DNA of 64,000 nucleotides from Ruminococcus sp. GTDB lineage: Bacteria; Bacillota; Clostridia; Oscillospirales; Ruminococcaceae. This document shows, piece after piece, positions 51,020 through 59,127 of this stretch. Where the stretch lies: the NCBI GenBank assembly GCA_017471405.1, contig JAFUTK010000017.1, positions 21,466 to 85,465 of the forward strand, given 5' to 3'. The notes beneath the pieces were generated by a model that was not told where the DNA came from, made no database searches, and saw nothing but the letters and a program-made list of their open reading frames with translations. A program made the translations under genes and the position numbers. Within the stretch, counting starts at the first letter, position 1; each line of letters starts with the position of its first letter.

Positions 51020-52405
51020 ATGCTTTACGAGAACATCATAGAGCTCCTTGAAAAGCGCAACTTCAAGGAGATAAAAGAGATCTTCGAGGATATGAACGAG
51101 GCGGATATAGCCGACCTCTTCGGTCATTTCCACGATAACGAGGAGGTCGATAAGCGCGACCTGCCCGTTCTGTTCAGGCTTCTGCCAAAGGACGCCGCTG
51201 CTGACGTCTTTGCGTATATGGAGCCGGATATGCAGGAGCTGCTCATCAACGCCTTCACCGATAAGGAGCTGGAGGAGGTCATCGACGACCTGTTCATCGA
51301 CGATACCGTTGATATGATAGAGGAGATGCCCGCAAACGTGGTCTCCCGAATACTTCGCTCCGCCGACAGCGATACCCGCAAGCAGATTAATCAGATACTC
51401 AAATACCCCAAGGACTCCGCCGGGTCTATAATGACCACCGAGTACGTCTACCTTGACAAGACTATGACCGTCAAGGAGGCGCTGGAGAAGATAAGGCAGG
51501 TGGGCTTCGTTAAGGAGACGGTCTACACCCTGTATGTCACCGAGAACAGGCGGCTCATCGGAGTGCTCTCGGTGCTGGATATCCTCACCAGCGACGATGA
51601 CGACCTCATCGAGAACATAATGCAGACCAACGTTATCACTGTTGACACCTTAGAGGATAAAGAGCTGGTGGCAAAGCAGTTTGAGAAGTACGACTTCTTA
51701 GCACTCCCCGTCGTTGATAAGGAAAACCGCATCGTCGGTATCGTCACCTTCGACGACGCTATGGACGTTATGCAGGACGAAAACACCGAGGACTTCTCCC
51801 ATATGGCAGGTATGGCCCCCATTGAGGACAGCTACTTCAAGACCTCCGTGTTCAAGCACGCGAGAAACCGTATCGCCTGGCTGCTGGTGCTGATGCTCTC
51901 TGCTACCCTGACGGGAACGATAATCACCCGCTATGAAGCCGCCTTTGCGGCGGTGCCGCTGCTGGTGTCCTTTATCCCTATGCTGACAGGAACCGGCGGT
52001 AACTGTGGCTCCCAGACCTCAACTATGATAATCAGAGGAATGTCTCTGGGAGAGATTCGCCTTAGGGACTTCTTCAAGGTAGTGTTCAAGGAATTTCGCA
52101 TAGCGCTTATAGTCAGCGTGATACTGGCGATAGTCAACGGCATACGCATTTACGTCACCTACGCCTACATTTCACCCAATCAGATTGACGAGCCCTTAAA
52201 GCTGGCGGTGACGGTGAGCCTGGCGATAATCTCAACGGTAATAATGTCCAAGCTAATAGGCTGTATGCTGCCTATGGCGGCAAAGCGCCTGCACCTTGAC
52301 CCCGCCCTGATGGCTGCCCCCCTTATCTCCACCATCGTTGACACCTGCACCACACTGGTGTTCTTCAACATAGCGATGATGATATTCAACATTCATATGA
52401 TATGA
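51020..52405 (+). CDS. mgtE: Magnesium transporter MgtE
   Basis: Mg2+ channel of 461 aa. An N-terminal helical domain (about 1-130; LLEKRNFKEIKEIFEDMNEA), two CBS domains (about 135-255), a plug helix and a C-terminal membrane part of five helices (about 285-460). The pore segment LTGTGGNCGSQTSTMIIRG is conserved. In known MgtE the cytoplasmic domains close the channel when Mg2+ is plentiful. The ATG lies 6 bp after gggaggag, which is part of the leader switch. A terminator follows. Confidence 0.96.
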   Translation: MLYENIIELLEKRNFKEIKEIFEDMNEADIADLFGHFHDNEEVDKRDLPVLFRLLPKDAAADVFAYMEPDMQELLINAFTDKELEEVIDDLFIDDTVDMIEEMPANVVSRILRSADSDTRKQINQILKYPKDSAGSIMTTEYVYLDKTMTVKEALEKIRQVGFVKETVYTLYVTENRRLIGVLSVLDILTSDDDDLIENIMQTNVITVDTLEDKELVAKQFEKYDFLALPVVDKENRIVGIVTFDDAMDVMQDENTEDFSHMAGMAPIEDSYFKTSVFKHARNRIAWLLVLMLSATLTGTIITRYEAAFAAVPLLVSFIPMLTGTGGNCGSQTSTMIIRGMSLGEIRLRDFFKVVFKEFRIALIVSVILAIVNGIRIYVTYAYISPNQIDEPLKLAVTVSLAIISTVIMSKLIGCMLPMAAKRLHLDPALMAAPLISTIVDTCTTLVFFNIAMMIFNIHMI

Positions 52406-52411
52406 CGCCAA

Positions 52412-52438
52412 AAAAGCCCGGGACACATTCCCGGGCTT
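52412..52438. terminator. Bidirectional terminator between mgtE and the SHOCT gene
   Basis: Stem aaagcccggga / tcccgggcttt with a 5-nt loop and flanking A/T tracts; the two genes converge. Confidence 0.85.
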
Positions 52439-52451
52439 TCGTTATGCAGCT

Positions 52452-52907
52452 TTAACGCTTTATCTGCCTCTTCCTGTCGTTGTACTCCTCCGCGGAGATA
52501 AGGCCGCTGTCGTAGAGCTGATTGAGCTGCTCCAAATCCTCCTGCTCAGTGTGGGTGGAGACGGGGGTGTAGCTGCTCTGATAGGTGGGCTGATAGCTCT
52601 GCTGAAAATTAGTCGGCTTCATATAGTTCTTCTGATAGCTTTGCTGGTAATTATTCTGCCCCTGCTGAGGAGGGGGAGCGGTGAAGAAACGATTGACATT
52701 GTTATTGCTGCTGCTGCCGCCGTCGGCAGGGGGCTTCATAACGCAGATGATGAGCCCTATCCAGCTTAGGAAAAAGCCCCAGGCAAAGCCGTGGTTATCC
52801 TTGGGCAGATAGCCCTTCGAGGCCACCACATTCCTGCTGATAAAGCCGAAGATAAGGGCTGGGATAAGAAAGGGAATCAACACTCCCAGAGAGTATGCAA
52901 TCGTCAT
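52452..52907 (-). CDS. SHOCT-domain membrane protein
   Basis: 151 aa: two N-terminal helices (about 4-27 and 40-57), a long Gln/Asn/Tyr/Ser-rich linker (about 65-115) and a C-terminal SHOCT motif (LNQLYDSGLISAEEYNDRKR). SHOCT domains are short oligomerisation or docking modules. It starts 10 bp after the stop of the tethered RNase-like gene, with its ribosome site taggaggtgcaca overlapping that gene's end, so the two are one transcription unit. Function unknown; it could be a partner or protector of that protein. Confidence 0.85.
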   Translation of the reverse strand: MTIAYSLGVLIPFLIPALIFGFISRNVVASKGYLPKDNHGFAWGFFLSWIGLIICVMKPPADGGSSSNNNVNRFFTAPPPQQGQNNYQQSYQKNYMKPTNFQQSYQPTYQSSYTPVSTHTEQEDLEQLNQLYDSGLISAEEYNDRKRQIKR

Positions 52908-52917
52908 TGTGCACCTC

Positions 52918-53457
52918 CTATTGCTTGTTATAATAATCTATACCCCGGTCAGGGATAAAAAATGTTCTGATATATCCGTCTGTGGAGAGGACGAGGAAAT
53001 ATCCGGTGGCGGTGTCGTAGAAGACATCGTCGTTGTCCTCCTTTTCCTTCTTGTGAAGTATGGTGTCAGCCTCGGAGTTGAGCAGGTCATTGGCGAGCTT
53101 TAAATACTCCTCCTGAGTGATGTCCCCGAACTCGGCGCCGTGCTTAGCATAGTGGTCGTCAAAGAGCTTCTTCGAGCGGAAGCTGTACTCTATGTACTCC
53201 TTTTCCGGTTCAGTGGTTGCGGCTGTGGTAGTCGTAGTAGTTGTGGTAGTCGTGACCTCGGGAGCTGTGGTCGTAGTCTCAGTCAAGCTCTCCGAAGCAG
53301 GGGAGGAGCTGCTGTACCCGGTGAACACCGAAAGCGCCGGAGCGGAATTATCCTCACCGCTGTCACCCTTCCCCGAGAGGGCTATTATCAGCATCACCGC
53401 CCCTAGCAGCACGATAAGCGCAATGGCGGCGGCAGTCTTTTTCTGTCGGGAGTCCAT
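52918..53457 (-). CDS. Membrane-tethered protein with a toxin-like RNase (BECR-type) domain
   Basis: 179 aa: a short basic N-terminus, one membrane helix (about 10-30), a Thr-rich linker (about 56-80), then a C-terminal domain (about 90-179) with motifs DDHYAKHGAEFG, TQEEYLKLANDLLNS, FYDTATGYFLVLSTDGYI and RTFFIPDRGIDYYNKQ. This order of motifs is familiar from the C-terminal nuclease modules of RHS/hemagglutinin-type polymorphic toxins, which have the RelE/colicin-D-like fold. The topology puts the domain outside the cell. The assignment rests on motif memory, not a search. The ATG at 53457 has aaaaggagatgaccct upstream. Confidence 0.7.
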   Translation of the reverse strand: MDSRQKKTAAAIALIVLLGAVMLIIALSGKGDSGEDNSAPALSVFTGYSSSSPASESLTETTTTAPEVTTTTTTTTTTAATTEPEKEYIEYSFRSKKLFDDHYAKHGAEFGDITQEEYLKLANDLLNSEADTILHKKEKEDNDDVFYDTATGYFLVLSTDGYIRTFFIPDRGIDYYNKQ

Positions 53458-53475
53458 AGGGTCATCTCCTTTTCT

Positions 53476-53493
53476 AATTCCGAATTCCGAATT
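53476..53493. repeat. AATTCCGAATT repeat
   Basis: aattccgaattccgaatt, the longest tandem copy of the four-member AATTCGGAATT family, between the promoter and start of the gene at 53457. Confidence 0.55.
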
Positions 53494-53495
53494 TA

Positions 53496-53524
53496 ATTGT
53501 ATCACATTTTGTCGGATTTGTAAA
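53496..53524 (-). promoter_or_regulatory. Promoter of the tethered RNase-like/SHOCT unit
   Basis: Minus strand: -35 TTTACA, 17-bp spacer, -10 TACAAT with TGA before it. Confidence 0.75.
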
Positions 53525-53584
53525 GAGTGCACAAAAAACTTTTATTTGTGAACGCCCCATTCATTTAATATTAAGATATCCATA

Positions 53585-53613
53585 TTGACTTTAATATGCT
53601 AATGTGGTATAAT
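53585..53613 (+). promoter_or_regulatory. Promoter of the membrane EAL gene
   Basis: -35 TTGACT, 17-bp spacer, -10 TATAAT with TGG before it. Confidence 0.85.
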
Positions 53614-53666
53614 TATACTGTAAAGGCATAATTTGTTCACTATGTTAACGAAAAGAGGTGACCGCC

Positions 53667-55595
53667 ATGAATGAGTTCGCTTATTTCCACATAGCCCTCT
53701 ACGCCGCTGCGTTTATGATAAGCACAACGGGGCTTATCTTCACCTTTATCCAGCAGCGCACAGATAAGCTGCAGAATAAGATATACATTTTCCTTGTGGC
53801 GATAGTCGCCCTCAATTCCGTATCATTGACTGTCAGCGAGATAGCGGCGCCCCTTAGAATGGATTCCAGCTTCTGGTTCAATGTGGTCAGGGTGGCGGAG
53901 TATACCTACTTTCTGTTCCATACAGCCCTGTGCCCGATGTTCTTCCTCTACGTCCAGTGCGTTTGCGGAGTGAACATACATATGCCGCTTAAGAAGAACC
54001 TGGCCTATGCCTCGCTGTTCCTGATAACCGAGGTCCTGACGGTCATCGACCCGCTGACCGGCTGGGTATACTACTTCGACGAGCAGCGCAATTTCACCCG
54101 CAACTGGGCGGAGTATCTCATCTACTTTGCGGCGATAGTTTACTTCGGGATGTCAATATTCAAGCTGCTGTTCACCTGGAACGCCCTGACCGTCAAGAGG
54201 CGGCTGGCGCTTATCTACTTCTTCATTCTCGTTATCGTGGGAGTAGCGCTGCAGTTTGTGGATATCAACCTAAAGACCGAGCTCTTTGCCGAGGCGCTGG
54301 CTCTGCTGGGAGTTATGACCGCCATCGAGAGCGAGGACGACCGCATCGACGTGGACACCGGCATCTACAACCGCAAGGCGCTCCAGACCGACCTTTCCAG
54401 CTATATCATCAACAGGGCGCATTTGCAGCTCATATGCATAAAGGTCACCAATGCCGATTTGGTGGGAAGGGCTACCGGCTCGGATAATCCCGACCTGCTG
54501 CCTACCGTTGTCTCCGCGTATCTCAGGACGCTGGTGCCGAGATTTTGTATTTACTCCACCGCCCCCGGGACTTTCATCATCACCGTTATGGACGGGGACG
54601 AGCAGAAGGGCATAGACGTGGCGACCACCATCTCCAACCGATTCGAGAAGGTATGGCATTTCGGCGACTCGGAGCTGGTGCTGGGAGCCGTTATAATGGC
54701 GGCCTCCGTCCCCGACAGGATAAAGTCCACCAACGAGGCGCTCTATATGATAGACTGTCCCATTCCTGCCGGCAACGACAAGAAGGTGCTTTCCGGCCGC
54801 GACCTCGACTACCTTATGCGCCGCTCCGCTGTGGAGGCGGCAGTCAACCGCGGTCTCGACCAGAACAACTTCGAGGTATATTATCAGCCCACCTTCAGCC
54901 TTATTGACCGCCGGCTCCATGGTGCCGAGGCGCTTATCCGCCTTCACGACCCGGAGCTGGGGCAGGTGTTCCCCGATGAATTTATCCCCATAGCCGAGCA
55001 GATAGGAATGATAGACGCCATCGACGATTTTGTGCTGCGGGAGGTCTGCGACTTCATCAGCAGCGGCATACCTATGCGCTACGGTGTGGAGAGCATTAAC
55101 GTCAACCTTTCTGTGCTGGAATGTATGCAGCCGGATTTTGTGGAGCATATCAACAGCATCACCAATGAATACGACGTTGACAAGGAACGCATCAACTTTG
55201 AGATAACTGAGTCGGTGGCAGCCAGCGATTACGAGCTGTTAAGCTCTGTGGTTGCAGCGCTTAAGGCCGACGGCTTCCGCTTTGCAATGGACGACTACGG
55301 CACCGGCTATTCCAATATGCGGGCTATCTTCCTTTTGGACTTTGATGTGGTGAAGATAGACAAGAGCATCCTCTGGAGTGCCGAGGAGAGCGAGCTTGGC
55401 AGGATAATCCTTGAAAACAGCGTGCACATGATAAAGCAGATGAAGAGGGAAATACTTGTAGAGGGTGTTGAGACGGAGCATCAGATAGATATGCTCTCGG
55501 CGCTTTCGGTAGACTATCTACAGGGCTTTTTCTTCTCGAAGCCTATCCCGAAGAGCGAGTTCATCTCGCTTATCTCGCATTATCGTGCGGGGTGA
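53667..55595 (+). CDS. Membrane EAL-domain c-di-GMP phosphodiesterase
   Basis: 642-aa protein: seven or so N-terminal helices (about 5-225) in an MHYT/7TM-like sensor arrangement, a GGDEF-like domain with no GGDEF motif (about 230-385, so probably not a cyclase) and an EAL domain (about 395-640). EAL residues appear complete: GAEALIRL, INVNLSV, FEITES, AMDDYGTGYSN, VKIDKS, LVEGVET and LQGFFFSKPI. It should hydrolyse c-di-GMP in response to a membrane or extracellular signal. The ATG at 53667 lies 8 bp after aaaagagg. Confidence 0.92.
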   Translation: MNEFAYFHIALYAAAFMISTTGLIFTFIQQRTDKLQNKIYIFLVAIVALNSVSLTVSEIAAPLRMDSSFWFNVVRVAEYTYFLFHTALCPMFFLYVQCVCGVNIHMPLKKNLAYASLFLITEVLTVIDPLTGWVYYFDEQRNFTRNWAEYLIYFAAIVYFGMSIFKLLFTWNALTVKRRLALIYFFILVIVGVALQFVDINLKTELFAEALALLGVMTAIESEDDRIDVDTGIYNRKALQTDLSSYIINRAHLQLICIKVTNADLVGRATGSDNPDLLPTVVSAYLRTLVPRFCIYSTAPGTFIITVMDGDEQKGIDVATTISNRFEKVWHFGDSELVLGAVIMAASVPDRIKSTNEALYMIDCPIPAGNDKKVLSGRDLDYLMRRSAVEAAVNRGLDQNNFEVYYQPTFSLIDRRLHGAEALIRLHDPELGQVFPDEFIPIAEQIGMIDAIDDFVLREVCDFISSGIPMRYGVESINVNLSVLECMQPDFVEHINSITNEYDVDKERINFEITESVAASDYELLSSVVAALKADGFRFAMDDYGTGYSNMRAIFLLDFDVVKIDKSILWSAEESELGRIILENSVHMIKQMKREILVEGVETEHQIDMLSALSVDYLQGFFFSKPIPKSEFISLISHYRAG

Positions 55596-55603
55596 GGAAA
55601 GCG

Positions 55604-55670
55604 CACCAAGGCGGGATAACGAGCCGCGGAGCGAATAAAAAGCGCGGGAGCAAGCCCCCGCCCTACATTG
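55604..55670 (+). repeat. Head of the intergenic repeat after the EAL gene
   Basis: caccaaggcgggataacgag, then ccgcggagcgaataaaaagc and a GC hairpin (gggagcaagcccccgccc). The same head as at 880, 4240, 26654 and 38264. Only the head is present; the second structured repeat follows. Confidence 0.6.
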
Positions 55671-55689
55671 CAAGACTTGATAATTCGCA

Positions 55690-55790
55690 TGCAAATCTCA
55701 TCTTGTGGAATGCGAGCACCTACGGCTGTAGTGCGGTCAAACCCCGGTCGCGGTGCAGTGACTTTGCTTCCGTACAAGGTGAGGCGTGAC
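55690..55790 (+). repeat. Structured short repeat, copy 2
   Basis: Shares cttgtggaatgcgag, acc and cggtcgcgg..cagtga with 8245-8318. Its inner hairpin gcac/gtgc with ctac/gtag arms is the counterpart of gtac/gtac in copy 1, and its outer pairing uses gcaaa/tttgc (55691 and 55764). It ends about 20 bp before the GH26 gene. Together with the head it fills the 217-bp gap; no promoter was recognised. Confidence 0.55.
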
Positions 55791-55812
55791 GATAAAAAAG
55801 GAGAAATGATGA

Positions 55813-57501
55813 ATGAACGAAAGGCTTAAAAGGCTCTCATCGCTTTGTCTGGCAGCGGCGATGACCCTTTCACTTGCCTCCTGCGGCGGCAGCGACAGCA
55901 GCTCCCAAGCACCGGAGAGCACCGCCTCACAGGCCACGGACAGTCAGGGAGAAACACCCTCCGACGGAAAGTATGTGAGAAACCCTGTCGTGACCGAGCC
56001 GGTGGTGGAAAAGCAGCCGGAGCTTGACCTGACAGAGGTGCAGACCGAAACCGACGTCCCCGACGACTTCCTGCTGACCCTCGAGGCGGAGGATGGCACC
56101 TTAGGCGGAAGAGCCAAGTCTATGACCGACGATTCGCTGGGTGAATATTCCGGCGATGGCCTGGCAGCCTTCCCAAATTCCGAGGCAACCTTGGAGCTGG
56201 AATTCTCAGTCGATACCGCCGGCGCCTATGATTTCATATTCTATGCCGCAAATTCCGGCACCTCAGCCACCGGCTCCGTCGCTCTTGACGGCGAGGACTA
56301 TGTTCTGCTGCCGGTAAATGAAAAGACCTTTGCACAGTGCCCGTTGACTAAGGTGGAGCTCTCCGAGGGCAGCCATACCGTGACCTTCACAGGCGGCAGC
56401 GCCATAATCTTCCTTGATAAGCTGGAGATCACAGGTGCCAAGGCGCTGGACCTCTCGGCTTTCACAGTTCGGGAAACACTGGTGGATAAGAACGCCTCCG
56501 AGGAAACACAGCGCCTCTACGCTTTCCTTAAGGACGTCTACGGCAAGTATACCATCTCCGGGCAGTATTCCGGTGACAATATGGGCCCCAAGTGTATGGA
56601 GAACTACGTCATCAAAAAGGCAACCGGCAAGGAGCCCGCAATATTGGGCCTGGATTTGGCGGAGCTCTCTCCCAGCCTTGTGAACAATGGCTCCACCGGC
56701 GGACAGAAGGTTCCCGAGTACGCCATCGACTGGTGGAACAATTACGGCGGTATAGTTACAATGTGCTGGCACTGGAACGCCCCGGAGCCCTATGTGGGCG
56801 TCAACGGAATGGATATCTACAAGGGCTTCTATGCCGACTCTACAACCTTCGATCTTGGCAAAGCGCTCTCCAAGGAGGATCTGCAGGGCTACGACCTGCT
56901 TATACGGGATATCGACGCCATAGCGGAGACCCTTGCGTACCTCGACGACCAGCACGTTCCCATACTGTTCAGACCCCTCCACGAGGGCGGCGGCGACCCC
57001 AAGTGGAATAATCCCTGGTTCTGGTGGGGCACCTCCGGCGGCGAGGCATATGTGGAGCTGTGGAGGCTTATGTTTGACCGCCTTACCAACTACCACAATA
57101 TCCACAACCTCATCTGGGTGTGGAACGGACAGATACCCTCCTACTACCCCGGCGACGATTATGTTGACATAATCGGCTTTGACATCTACGCCAACAAGGG
57201 CGATACCTCTCCCCAGACCGAGATCTGGGAGATGATGAGGGGCGTCACCGACGAGAACAAGATAATCGCCCTGACCGAGAACGGCGTTGTTCCCGACCCG
57301 GAGCAGCTTTACGCCACCTCCACCCGCTGGGCGTGGTTCGCCACCTGGAACGGCGAGTTTGCGGTAAATATGACAGAGCTGGGCGTCTCCGACTACACTC
57401 CGGAGGAGCAGCTGGTGAAGTTCTACAACAGCGAGCGGGTGCTCACCCTTGACGAGCTCCCCGACCTGAAGTGCTATCCACTGGCGGGAGCGTCGAAATA
57501 A
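55813..57501 (+). CDS. CBM35-like plus GH26 beta-mannanase lipoprotein
   Basis: Secreted lipoprotein of 562 aa: signal peptide and lipobox LASC, a Ser/Gln-rich linker (to about 75), a carbohydrate-binding module of the CBM35 type (about 87-215; LTLEAEDGTLGG, GAYDFIFYAANSG), then a GH26 catalytic barrel (about 225-555). The catalytic acid/base Glu is in LFRPLHEGGGDP and the nucleophile Glu in ALTENGVVPD; TMCWHWNAP and WWGTSGGE are typical mannanase loops. It would cut beta-mannans at the cell surface. The GH5-like lipoprotein at 37069 may act with it. The ATG has aaggagaaatgatga upstream. Confidence 0.92.
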   Translation: MNERLKRLSSLCLAAAMTLSLASCGGSDSSSQAPESTASQATDSQGETPSDGKYVRNPVVTEPVVEKQPELDLTEVQTETDVPDDFLLTLEAEDGTLGGRAKSMTDDSLGEYSGDGLAAFPNSEATLELEFSVDTAGAYDFIFYAANSGTSATGSVALDGEDYVLLPVNEKTFAQCPLTKVELSEGSHTVTFTGGSAIIFLDKLEITGAKALDLSAFTVRETLVDKNASEETQRLYAFLKDVYGKYTISGQYSGDNMGPKCMENYVIKKATGKEPAILGLDLAELSPSLVNNGSTGGQKVPEYAIDWWNNYGGIVTMCWHWNAPEPYVGVNGMDIYKGFYADSTTFDLGKALSKEDLQGYDLLIRDIDAIAETLAYLDDQHVPILFRPLHEGGGDPKWNNPWFWWGTSGGEAYVELWRLMFDRLTNYHNIHNLIWVWNGQIPSYYPGDDYVDIIGFDIYANKGDTSPQTEIWEMMRGVTDENKIIALTENGVVPDPEQLYATSTRWAWFATWNGEFAVNMTELGVSDYTPEEQLVKFYNSERVLTLDELPDLKCYPLAGASK

Positions 57502-57514
57502 TATCTGAAAATCA

Positions 57515-57562
57515 AACGGGAGCTGTCCCTCTTGATGAGAGGCAGCTCCCGGTTATTTTTTT
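57515..57562. terminator. Terminator after the GH26 gene
   Basis: Stem cgggagctg / cagctcccg, extended by tccctc/gagagg, with a T tract on the plus strand. It also ends the converging PLD gene. Confidence 0.82.
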
Positions 57563-57565
57563 GTG

Positions 57566-58894
57566 TCACATAACAGGTGCAAGGCGGTCCAGCAGACTAG
57601 CTTCAAGCATTTCCGCAGGGGAGAGGGCGGGTATATCCTTGAGGGAAAGCTCGGTACATTCCTCTCTGAGGGCGGAGAAGAACTCCGCTATGTCCTCAGC
57701 GGCGGAGCAGTCCAGCAGACAGGCTGCACACTCATAGTCCAGATAAAAGCTGCGGCTGTTGAGGTTGATGCTCCCCACCATAGCCGCCTCACCGTCGCAG
57801 AGGGTCACCTTCGCGTGGATAAAGCCGGGGTCATAGCGATAGAGCCTTACCCCCAGCTCCAAAAGATTGCGGCAGTGCTGCCGGGAGATAAGCTCGCTGT
57901 ACTGTTTGTCATTTATGCCGGGAATGAACAGCGCCGCGTCCACCCCGCGCTCTACGGCGTTGCCCAGCTCCCGCTCTATCTCGGCATCTATTGTCAGGTA
58001 GGGGGCGGTGATGTAAAGGCTCTTTTCAGCCCGGCGGATAAGCTCCAGATAAACGGCTCGGGCGTTCTGCGCTCCCGCAAAGTGTGAGGTGCCGAAGGTC
58101 ATCACATAGCCGTCGCCGTCAACAGGGGCGGAGGCATCGAGATAGCTTTGGCAGCTGCCCAGCTCGGCGCCGTTTCTCCACTGCTCGAAGAAAAGCTCTG
58201 TGCAGCTGCGCACAGCTTCGCCCTCGATGAGAATGGCGGCGTCCTGCCAGTGACCGTAAGGGCTGATGGCGTTGATGTATTCGTCGGCGATGTTCACCCC
58301 GCCCATAAAGGCGGCTCTGCCGTCTATTACTGTTATCTTCCGGTGGTCGCGATAATTAAGTCCTTCGGTCTCGGAGCCGCGGTAGGGCTCACATTCGGCT
58401 CCCGCCGCCCGCAGCACCTCGTCAATGCCGCTCTGGCTGGCAAGACCGTCGGGGATTATCTTCACCTCGACCCCCTGAGCGGTCTTTTCCCTGATGATAT
58501 CAAGGATAGGGGAGAGCATCTCGCCCTCCTTGATGATGAAATACTCCATCAGGATAAAGCGCTCCGCCTTTTTGAGCTCTGTGAGCAGTGCCTCGTGAAA
58601 GCTCCCGCCGCTGGGGAGAAAGCGAACCCTCGTCCCGGAGGTGACGGGGTAATGCCCGCCGGAGGCGTTAAACAGAGCCTCCGCTCCCAAGGCTAATGCT
58701 CCCTCATCGGTGGGAGCCTCGGCAGTGGGGAGGAATATGGCCGGCAGGGTAGCGGTCTCCGGAGCAGAGGCGGTGACGGCGGTGGTTGTGGTAGTCGTGG
58801 TCTCTTCAGGAGAGCTTGACGACGAGCCCGATGAGGCGCAACCCGTCATCAGGACAAATGCCGTCAGTACGGCTGCAAGCCTTGCTCTGCGCAT
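57566..58894 (-). CDS. Phospholipase D/cardiolipin synthase family lipoprotein
   Basis: 442-aa lipoprotein with lipobox LMTGC, a Ser/Thr-rich linker (about 20-50) and two phospholipase D (HKD) domains. The first catalytic motif is DHRKITVIDGRAAFMGGVNI, the second IHAKVTLCDGEAAMVGSINLN. Cardiolipin synthases of this class normally have two N-terminal membrane helices; here a lipid anchor replaces them and the enzyme sits outside the membrane. It could be a phospholipase or phosphatidyl-transferase. The ATG at 58894 has agggaggtgagggt upstream; earlier in-frame codons lie in the leader. Confidence 0.9.
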   Translation of the reverse strand: MRRARLAAVLTAFVLMTGCASSGSSSSSPEETTTTTTTAVTASAPETATLPAIFLPTAEAPTDEGALALGAEALFNASGGHYPVTSGTRVRFLPSGGSFHEALLTELKKAERFILMEYFIIKEGEMLSPILDIIREKTAQGVEVKIIPDGLASQSGIDEVLRAAGAECEPYRGSETEGLNYRDHRKITVIDGRAAFMGGVNIADEYINAISPYGHWQDAAILIEGEAVRSCTELFFEQWRNGAELGSCQSYLDASAPVDGDGYVMTFGTSHFAGAQNARAVYLELIRRAEKSLYITAPYLTIDAEIERELGNAVERGVDAALFIPGINDKQYSELISRQHCRNLLELGVRLYRYDPGFIHAKVTLCDGEAAMVGSINLNSRSFYLDYECAACLLDCSAAEDIAEFFSALREECTELSLKDIPALSPAEMLEASLLDRLAPVM

Positions 58895-59067
58895 ACCCTC
58901 ACCTCCCTGTAGGCTTTTTCTGATTATAACATATTTTGGCAGGCAATTCAAGTGCAAAGGTCGGTCATTTAGGAGCATTATTCGCTAAAATATTCCTGAA
59001 AGCACAGTGAGGTTTGTGCAGTATGCATAAAAAGTTAACTCCGTCAGGAAATGTTAATAATTAGCCG

Positions 59068-59096
59068 TTGAATTGACCTATAAAAAGGTGTAGAAT
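59068..59096 (+). promoter_or_regulatory. Promoter of the V/A-type ATPase operon
   Basis: -35 TTGAAT, 17-bp spacer, -10 TAGAAT. No extended -10. Confidence 0.65.
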
Positions 59097-59127
59097 ATAG
59101 GGAAATGCAAATAAGGGTGTGACACTT

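Noticed and set aside
53215-53280. Simple gtagt/ggtag repeats, possible contingency (phase-variation) tract
   Set aside because: They encode the Thr-rich linker of the tethered protein; the codons for Thr vary (acc, act, aca), and no mononucleotide run long enough for slippage is present.
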